From Natronomonas salinimetallica (lineage in GTDB: Archaea > Halobacteriota > Halobacteria > Halobacteriales > Haloarculaceae): 36,775 nt of DNA. The stretch spans positions 1-36,775 of the forward strand of contig NZ_JACDNQ010000021.1 in NCBI RefSeq assembly GCF_013839515.1, in the 5' to 3' direction. Under the pieces are notes generated by a model, which worked only from the letters and a program-made list of their open reading frames with translations, did not search any database and was not told where the DNA came from. Positions 32,104 to 36,775 of this stretch are shown in pieces. Positions within the stretch are counted from its first letter, which is position 1, and every line of letters begins with the position of its first letter. The position numbers and the translations under genes were made by a program.

Positions 32104-32751
32104 TCACATCCCGAGTCCGGAGAGGACTTCGCGCGTCACGTCGTCGTGGGCCAAACGCTCCCCGCCGTGTTCGTCGGCGAACGATTCGGCGTCGGCGTCG
32201 TCGGTGAACCCGATCAGCGACTTGCCCATCGCGCCCTCGACCTCGCTGTTGGCGACGAACGTGAGGTCGTGGAGGTCCGCGAACGATCCGGCACCGAGGT
32301 GGGCGCTTATTACTGTCGTTCCACTCTGGGAGTTGAGTTCGTAGTCGACGCTCGAGTAGTCGGTCCCATAGGAGATCGTCGGCTCGTGGCCCCGTTCCTC
32401 GTTCTCGAGCATGTAGTTGTACGTACAGGTGGTACTACAAAACCACGCGATGCCGTTCTCGCGGTCCTCGGGGAGCGACGGGGGAGCGTCGTCACCGTAG
32501 AACGACTCCCCGACCGGCCCCGGATGCATCTCGATCCGCATGTTACAGTAATCACACTCCTGGCCGTCATCAAGGGGGACGGGGTCCGGTCCACTTCGGT
32601 CACCGCCGAGACAGCCGGCGAGCGCGCCCACGCCGCCGACCGCGACGGCACTCAGGACGGTCCGCCGCGTTCGCCCGGCCTCGGTGTCCGATGGTTCGTT
32701 CGTGCTTCGGTGTCCGTGTTCGTTCATGCCTCGGTGTCCGTGTTCATTCAT
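32104..32751 (-). CDS. nosL: NosL copper-chaperone lipoprotein
   Basis: The protein is 215 residues from the ATG at 32749-32751. A His-rich N-terminal repeat (MNEHGHRG, MNEHGHRS) precedes a twin-Arg motif (RTRRTVLSAVAVGG) and lipobox LAGC (Cys47). The mature part has the NosL copper motif ECDYCNMRI (C66, C69, M71), a second pair IAWFCSTTC (C105, C109), and the C-terminal lobe (TFVANSEVEGAMGKSLIGFTDDADAESFADEHGGERL). NosL carries Cu(I) to N2O reductase with NosDFY. It converges on the second nos cassette. An ATG at 32725-32727 is an alternative start that would drop one repeat. Confidence 0.9.
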   Translation of the reverse strand: MNEHGHRGMNEHGHRSTNEPSDTEAGRTRRTVLSAVAVGGVGALAGCLGGDRSGPDPVPLDDGQECDYCNMRIEMHPGPVGESFYGDDAPPSLPEDRENGIAWFCSTTCTYNYMLENEERGHEPTISYGTDYSSVDYELNSQSGTTVISAHLGAGSFADLHDLTFVANSEVEGAMGKSLIGFTDDADAESFADEHGGERLAHDDVTREVLSGLGM

Positions 32752-32760
32752 GCTCGGATG
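32694..32760 (-). repeat. 24-bp tandem repeat at the nosL start
   Basis: Units begin at 32694, 32718 and 32742 (GTTCGTTCATGCCTCGGTGT and variants). They encode NEHGHR-type repeats and duplicate the start codon itself, so at least two possible starts exist. Confidence 0.85.
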
Positions 32761-32880
32761 TACGTGTTGAATAATGATAGCCTGTTTGGTGCGATACCGA
32801 AACGATCCACCGAGGCGAGCATACCGGGGCACTCCGTCGTCATGTGACGTGACGCTGCGGCGTCGCCGCGGCCGACGGAA

Positions 32881-33390
32881 TCACTGGTCGAGAAGCGAGT
32901 CGACGAGTCGCGAGAAGCGATCGACGAGCCGATCGGGCAGGCTCGGATCGATCTCGACGAGGAGGTCGCCGAGCAGGTTCGGTTCCGTAAGCCGGACCGA
33001 AACGCTTCGGCCCTCGTGGACCTTCTCGGCGAGGTCGTATTCGATGAGGTTCGAGAGGTGCCACTCGACCGTGCTCCGGGCGACCCCGATCGACTCGGCC
33101 AGCTCCGCGGGCTGGTCGGTCTCGTCGTCGAGCAACAACACGACGACCTCGCGGGTCGTCTCCCGGCGCAACAGCGCGATCGCGGCCTGCTCTCGCTCCG
33201 AGTAGCCCGCCGGAAAGTAGTGGGTTCGCCCGCATACCTCGAGTCGCCGCAGCACGCCGTTCTTGATGAGCCGGCGGACGTGATATTGGGTCTGTCCGGT
33301 CGCGATGTCGAGTTCGCGACTCACGGCATTAAAATGGACGCCCGGGTTTGCCTCGATGTGGGATCTGACTCGGTGTTTCGTTTCAGTCAT
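32881..33390 (-). CDS. Two-domain winged-helix transcriptional regulator
   Basis: The protein is 169 residues. Two winged helices in tandem: first TETKHRVRSHIEANPGVHFNAVSRELDIATGQTQYHVRRLIKNGVLRRLEVCGRTHYFP, second EREQAAIALLRRETTREVVVLLLDDETDQPAELAESIGVARSTVEWHLSNLIEYDLAEKV, then an acidic C-terminal helix. Such proteins are common haloarchaeal repressors, often beside envelope or copper genes. It lies upstream of nosL on the same strand, 129 bases away, and is a candidate regulator of the nos genes. Cys residue in VCGRTHYF (first wing) could sense redox or metal; this is conjecture. Confidence 0.85.
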   Translation of the reverse strand: MTETKHRVRSHIEANPGVHFNAVSRELDIATGQTQYHVRRLIKNGVLRRLEVCGRTHYFPAGYSEREQAAIALLRRETTREVVVLLLDDETDQPAELAESIGVARSTVEWHLSNLIEYDLAEKVHEGRSVSVRLTEPNLLGDLLVEIDPSLPDRLVDRFSRLVDSLLDQ

Positions 33391-33395
33391 AGATT

Positions 33396-33410
33396 CCGGG
33401 TTCTACCCGG
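33396..33410. promoter_or_regulatory. Inverted repeat at the HTH-regulator start
   Basis: CCGGGT-TCT-ACCCGG is a perfect 6-bp inverted repeat six bases upstream of the regulator's ATG. With a minus-strand TATA-like GATACATAACC (33426-33436) behind it, the layout fits autorepression. Confidence 0.45.
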
Positions 33411-33477
33411 TGTAGTACCCGAGCGGTTATGTATCGCCGGCAGTTTCTCAGGATCTGGGATCCCCCTCTGACAGCCC

Positions 33478-33828
33478 TCAGAACTGGTATCGTCGCGCGT
33501 TGTCGTCGCTGTTCGCCAGGAAATCCCCGCCCCCGCTTCCGCCCGCGCCGCCGACGGCCATCTCGTCGTAGGTCATCCCCGACAGGTACTCGTCGTAGGT
33601 CACATCGTAGCCGCTCCGGAGGTGGAAATCGAGGGTCCCGGTCTCGACGGCGTTTTGAAAGAGCGTGTGGATCGCCCGCCGGAGGATTTCCTCGTGGCTC
33701 TCGGGGTCGTAGGCGCTTTCGAGCATCGCCAGTTCGTTTCTCGTCTCGGTGTCGAGTTCGACGGTCAGCCCCTCGCCGAGATCGGCGTAGGCGGCCTCGA
33801 TGTCGTCGGCAAGATCGTCGAGTCCCAT
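33478..33828 (-). CDS. Hypothetical haloarchaeal protein
   Basis: The protein is 116 residues from the ATG at 33826-33828 (MGLDDLADDIEAAYADLGEGL). It is acidic and soluble. A ribbon-helix-helix-like segment (LTVELDTETRNELAMLESAYDPESHEEILRRAIHTLFQNAVET) is followed by a short DYDVTYDEYLSGMTYDEM part and a Gly-rich tail. The strand-helix-helix pattern could bind DNA, but there is no sequence proof. The longer upstream frame is low-complexity. It is divergent from the GDT1 gene across about 100 bases. Confidence 0.65.
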   Translation of the reverse strand: MGLDDLADDIEAAYADLGEGLTVELDTETRNELAMLESAYDPESHEEILRRAIHTLFQNAVETGTLDFHLRSGYDVTYDEYLSGMTYDEMAVGGAGGSGGGDFLANSDDNARRYQF

Positions 33829-33930
33829 ACACGCGGTGGGGTCGGCGGCCGGAAGTGGGTTTCGCTCGGGACGCCGTGGTCTTTCGACAGGAACCAACTC
33901 TTAAGAGTTCGAACCGGATACATCGACACG

Positions 33931-33975
33931 ATGCGGACGTTCGAGAGCGCAACGGTCGGAGGGGATGCCGAATGA
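33931..33975 (+). CDS. Possible 14-residue leader peptide before the GDT1 gene
   Basis: An ATG at 33931 opens a short frame, MRTFESATVGGDAE, whose TGA overlaps the transporter start as ATGA. CTCTTAAGAG (33898-33907) lies about 25 bases upstream and could be its TATA. Translational coupling would follow if it is expressed. Support is only positional. Confidence 0.3.
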   Translation: MRTFESATVGGDAE

Positions 33976-34673
33976 ACGCGTGGGTCGAGATACTGGTGAT
34001 CGCGTTCGTGGCCCAACTGGCGGTGTTGCCGGGTGAGAAGGTCCAGTTTATCATCGCCGGGCTCTCCACGCGGTACAACCCCGTCATCGTGGTTTCGGCG
34101 GCCGCGAGCGCCTTCGCCGGCTGGACAGCCCTGGAAGTCTGGTTCGGGCGGGCGCTCCAGCGTTCGCTTCCCCCCGTCGCCCTCGATGGGATCACCGCCG
34201 GGCTGTTTTTGCTTTTCGGCGTGCTCCTGTGGCGGTCGATGCCGGCCAAAAGCGAAGACGGGACACCGTCGACGGACGGCGGGCTCCCCGGCATCAACGG
34301 CGAGATATCCGTCCTCGGATACGACGTGTCCGACCGGTTCGGGACGTTCGTGCCGATCTTCGTGATGATGGCGACCGGCGAGTTCGGTGACAAGACCCAA
34401 CTCGTCACCATCGGGCTCGCCGCACAGTACTCCGCGGGCACGGCCATCTGGCTCGGCGAGATGCTCGCGATCGTGCCGATCAGCCTGCTGAACGCCTTCT
34501 TTTTCCACCGGTTCGCCGGTACGTTCGACGTCCGAAAGGCCCACATCGGGGGCGCAGCGATGTTCTTCTTTTTCGGCTCGGATACGGTGTTGGCGATGGC
34601 GACCGGGTTTTCCGTCTGGGAGACGGTTGTCCCGGCAGCGGCGGGGCTCCTCGGGGTCGGCGTCGGGCTGTGA
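33972..34673 (+). CDS. GDT1/UPF0016 (TMEM165-like) cation transporter
   Basis: The protein is 233 residues with six membrane segments in two halves. The second half has the family signature ATGEFGDKTQLVTIGLAA (E-x-G-D-K-T). The first half has a degenerate version (VAQLAVLPGEKVQFIIAGLST) in the equivalent place, with the Asp and Thr lost. Family members export Mn2+ or Ca2+ or exchange them with H+. The ATG at 33972 is chosen because the first TM segment starts directly (MNAWVEILVIAFVAQLAV) and it overlaps the preceding short frame. Ion specificity is unknown. A 23-bp tandem duplication starts at its stop codon. Confidence 0.85.
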   Translation: MNAWVEILVIAFVAQLAVLPGEKVQFIIAGLSTRYNPVIVVSAAASAFAGWTALEVWFGRALQRSLPPVALDGITAGLFLLFGVLLWRSMPAKSEDGTPSTDGGLPGINGEISVLGYDVSDRFGTFVPIFVMMATGEFGDKTQLVTIGLAAQYSAGTAIWLGEMLAIVPISLLNAFFFHRFAGTFDVRKAHIGGAAMFFFFGSDTVLAMATGFSVWETVVPAAAGLLGVGVGL

Positions 34674-34716
34674 GAACGGCCGGCGTCGGGCGGTGAGAAC
34701 GGCCGGCGTCGGGCGA
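34671..34716. repeat. 23-bp tandem duplication beginning at a stop codon
   Basis: TGAGAACGGCCGGCGTCGGG occurs at 34671 (where TGA is the transporter stop) and again at 34694. The copies are contiguous and differ only at the last base. Confidence 0.9.
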
Positions 34717-34817
34717 CGACGCGGTCGTTTCGGATCCGCTCGTAGTGGCGGCGATACGTTCGTGACGCGATCTGCGTCACCGGCGCGCGAACCGCGACAT
34801 CGGGATCGCCGGCGGTA

Positions 34818-35477
34818 TCATATCCCCCACGTCTCCCGCGTGTAGGCCATCTCCCAGAACCGGTACTCCAGCCGAGCGCTGGTCAGGAATGCCTCGCGCA
34901 TCGCGTCGTGTTCGCCCGGATACCGCTCGCCGCAGCGGTCGACGAAGTCCCGCATCAGCCCGACGACCTCGCGGAACTCCTCGCTCGTATACGTCTCGAT
35001 CCACGGCGTGTATCGGTGCTCCTCCGTGGCGAGTTCCGCGGTGTGCGCTCCGATATCCAAGAACCCCTGTCCGCACGGGAACAGCGCCGCGGCGATCTCC
35101 GCGATCGACCCCTCGTAGGCGGTCCGAATCAGGAAATCGGTGTACGCCTCACAGGTCGGTGACTTCCGGACCCGTTCTAGCTCCGCGCGTCCGATGCCGT
35201 ACTCGGCGGCGAACTCCCGATGGAGGTCCATCTCGTCGCTCAGGGTGCTGTGGGCGACGTGTAACAGCTCCGTCATCGTCTCTTCGTCTCGCGCTTTCGC
35301 CCCCGCGATGGCGAACAGCCGGGCGTAATCGAGTAGGTACCGGTAATCCTGCTTGATCCAGTATCTGAACGCCTCCTCGTCGAGGGATCCCTCGGCGAGT
35401 TCCACGACGAAGGGGTGTTCTTTCTGCGCCTCCCAGACGTGCTCGCCGTCCTCTAGCAGCCTGTCGCTGAATGTCAT
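34818..35477 (-). CDS. tenA: TenA-type thiaminase II / aminopyrimidine hydrolase
   Basis: The protein is 219 residues, an all-helical haem-oxygenase-like fold. The expected residues are seen: the substrate-binding region RYWIKQDYRYLLDYARLFA (about 38-56), the nucleophilic Cys in AALFPCGQGF (about 135), and the C-terminal Glu in LEYRFWEMAYTRE. TenA salvages thiamine pyrimidine by hydrolysing aminomethyl-pyrimidine. It is divergent from mutY. A minus-strand TATA-like GTATATTAG (35504-35512) and an 8-bp palindrome TGATATCA (35518-35525) lie upstream. I see no THI-box riboswitch. Confidence 0.92.
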   Translation of the reverse strand: MTFSDRLLEDGEHVWEAQKEHPFVVELAEGSLDEEAFRYWIKQDYRYLLDYARLFAIAGAKARDEETMTELLHVAHSTLSDEMDLHREFAAEYGIGRAELERVRKSPTCEAYTDFLIRTAYEGSIAEIAAALFPCGQGFLDIGAHTAELATEEHRYTPWIETYTSEEFREVVGLMRDFVDRCGERYPGEHDAMREAFLTSARLEYRFWEMAYTRETWGI

Positions 35478-35671
35478 GTCACGACGTACGATCGGTACCG
35501 ACGCTAATATACATTGATGATATCACCCAGGTATACGACCCGGAATCTCCATCCCGTGTGTTCGATCCACCGCCCGGTGCTCACAGCGCCGGCTTCCGAT
35601 CATGGCGTTGCGCTGTACGACAGTCCCGCCCGACCGTCACACACAAACGCCGCCCGCGGATAGACGGGGCG

Positions 35672-36571
35672 ATGACCGACGCCGATTCGCTCCGGTCGGA
35701 GCTAATACGTTGGTACGAGGCCGACCACCGGGCGTACCCCTGGCGCGAGACCGACGACCCCTATCCGATCCTCGTCTCGGAGGTGATGAGCCAACAGACC
35801 CAACTCGACCGGGTCGTAGAGCCGTGGCGTGCGTTCATCGAGGAGTGGCCGACCGTCGAGGCGCTCGCGGCGGCGGATCGCTCGGAGGTGGTCGGGTTTT
35901 GGACCGACCACTCGCTCGGCTACAACAACCGCGCGAAGTATCTCCACGAGGCGGCCCGACAGATCCGCGACGAACACGACGGCTCGTTCCCGAGGACACC
36001 CGAGGGGCTCCAGGAGCTGATGGGCGTCGGCCCCTACACTGCGAACGCCGTCGCGTCCTTCGCGTTCAACGACGGCGATGCGGTCGTCGACACGAACGTC
36101 AAACGGGTGTTGTACCGGGTGTTCGAAGCGGTTCACGACGCGGACGATCCTGACTACGAATCCGTTGCGAACGCGCTCATGCCGGCCGGGGAGTCCCGGG
36201 TTTGGAACAACGCAATCATGGAACTCGGCGGCATCGCCTGCGGGAAGACACCCCGCTGTGAGGAGGCCGGTTGTCCGTGGCGCGAGTGGTGTCACGCCTA
36301 CCAGACCGGCGATTTCACCGCGCCGGACGTGCCGACCCAGCCCGATTTCGAGGGGTCCCGCCGCCAGATGCGGGGCCGGATCGTCTCGGTGCTGCGGGAG
36401 TACGACCGGCTGGCGCTCGACGAGCTGGGGCCGCGGGTCCGGATCGATTACGCCCCCGACGGCGAGTACGGCCGGGCGTGGCTCCGTGGGTTGCTCTCCG
36501 ATCTCGAGTCTGACGGCCTCGTGTCGACGGCGGAGACGGACGACGGGACGGTCGCACGGCTGCGGCGGTAG
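35672..36571 (+). CDS. mutY: A/G-specific adenine glycosylase
   Basis: The protein is 299 residues from the ATG at 35672. It removes adenine mispaired with 8-oxoguanine. Helix-hairpin-helix region LQELMGVGPYTANAVASFAFND is followed by the catalytic Asp in AVVDTNVKRVLYR. YPWRETDDPYPILVSEVMSQQTQLDRV contains the catalytic Glu and the QTQ motif. A 4Fe-4S cluster is formed by four Cys at about residues 190-207 (CGKTPRCEEAGCPWREWC). The NUDIX-like recognition domain of bacterial MutY is missing; a short winged-helix-like C-terminus (VSVLREYDRLALDELGPRV) replaces it. The upstream frame from 35471 is only the tenA leader region. Confidence 0.93.
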   Translation: MTDADSLRSELIRWYEADHRAYPWRETDDPYPILVSEVMSQQTQLDRVVEPWRAFIEEWPTVEALAAADRSEVVGFWTDHSLGYNNRAKYLHEAARQIRDEHDGSFPRTPEGLQELMGVGPYTANAVASFAFNDGDAVVDTNVKRVLYRVFEAVHDADDPDYESVANALMPAGESRVWNNAIMELGGIACGKTPRCEEAGCPWREWCHAYQTGDFTAPDVPTQPDFEGSRRQMRGRIVSVLREYDRLALDELGPRVRIDYAPDGEYGRAWLRGLLSDLESDGLVSTAETDDGTVARLRR

Positions 36572-36629
36572 CCGCGTCGGGAACCCGGATTCCAATGGCG
36601 TCTTTGGTTTCGGTCCCGATACCACGGAC

Positions 36630-36684
36630 ATGAGCGAACTACGAGTCGCGGCGGTCGTCGGAAGCCTCAGGGACGGAAGTTACG
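36630..36684 (+). pseudogene. NADPH-dependent FMN reductase, truncated after 18 codons
   Basis: The frame starts MSELRVAAVVGSLRDGSY, the N-terminus of NADPH-dependent FMN reductases (flavodoxin fold, phosphate loop GSLRDGS). After about position 36684 the sequence changes to an IS-like end, and the frame runs on to a stop at 36723-36725 without family resemblance. The rest of the gene may exist beyond the insertion, outside this window. The preceding 58 bases after mutY hold no gene. Confidence 0.75.
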
Positions 36685-36775
36685 GAAAGTCAAGGAGAAA
36701 GCCTCGCCGTTCACGGCGGGGATGAATCCGACAACACGGCCACAACCGCCGGAATTAAGCCTCTCGACAGCGTAT
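36685..36775. mobile_element. Terminal part of an IS200/IS605-like element (runs past the window end)
   Basis: Beginning shortly after GTTAC (36680-36684), the segment has an imperfect hairpin CCTCGCCG-TTCA-CGGCGGGG (36702-36721, one G-T pair) with AAAG before it and ATGAATCCGAC after it, a pattern I associate with haloarchaeal IS200/IS605 ends. No transposase gene is inside the window. Which end of the element this is cannot be decided. Confidence 0.6.

Noticed and set aside
35478-35671. TPP (THI-box) riboswitch upstream of tenA
   Set aside because: The conserved riboswitch core could not be found, and the TATA lies only about 30 bases before the start, leaving no room for a leader.

Overview
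The window is from a halophilic archaeon (class Halobacteria). The GC content is high, the predicted proteins are strongly acidic, many starts are leaderless with a TATA element about 25-30 bases upstream, Tat-type lipoprotein signals are common, and archaeal markers are present (TFB with a zinc ribbon, a soluble Htr-type transducer, a haloarchaeal PurA). I cannot name the genus.

Layout. 1-325: tail of an IS1341-type tnpB with its structured right end. 431-7106: mostly chromosomal genes: NifU-like protein, acyl-CoA dehydrogenase, PadR regulator, two haloarchaeal proteins of unknown function, a winged-helix protein and purA. 7161-8606: a complete-looking single-gene IS200/IS605 (tnpB-only) element with matching terminal hairpins. 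8700-14591: a Tat multicopper oxidase, a soluble PAS transducer, tfb, cspA, and a trkA gene flanked by two stand-alone Lrp-type RAM proteins. 14707-20006: a tRNA-Glu-associated integrated element of about 4.9 kb, bounded by 197-bp direct repeats. It carries a DUF433/DUF5615 toxin-antitoxin pair, a copper/metal-type envelope module (a CuA-site lipoprotein, DUF302, two SHOCT membrane proteins, a Met/His-rich secreted protein) and an integrase broken by a 108-bp MITE-like insertion. 20104-24481: a membrane-anchored winged-helix protein, folA-thyA, a cupin and a creatininase-family hydrolase. 24578-32751: two consecutive nosD-nosF-nosY cassettes, a 39-residue membrane protein and a convergent nosL, followed by a two-domain HTH regulator. 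33478-36775: a hypothetical protein, a GDT1/UPF0016 transporter, tenA, mutY, and an FMN-reductase gene cut off by an IS-like end at the window edge.

How the genes fit together. Copper handling recurs: multicopper oxidase, a tethered CuA domain, NosL, and two NosDFY export/maturation cassettes whose NosD proteins each carry a NosL-like domain. No nosZ is present in the window, so the client of the duplicated Nos machinery is unknown. This is the most interesting functional question here. The second theme is genome plasticity: stand-alone copies of a tnpB right-end structure whose stems covary, a MITE whose removal restores the integrase frame exactly, a decayed second toxin gene beside the distal att repeat, and many short tandem duplications, several starting at or just after stop codons.
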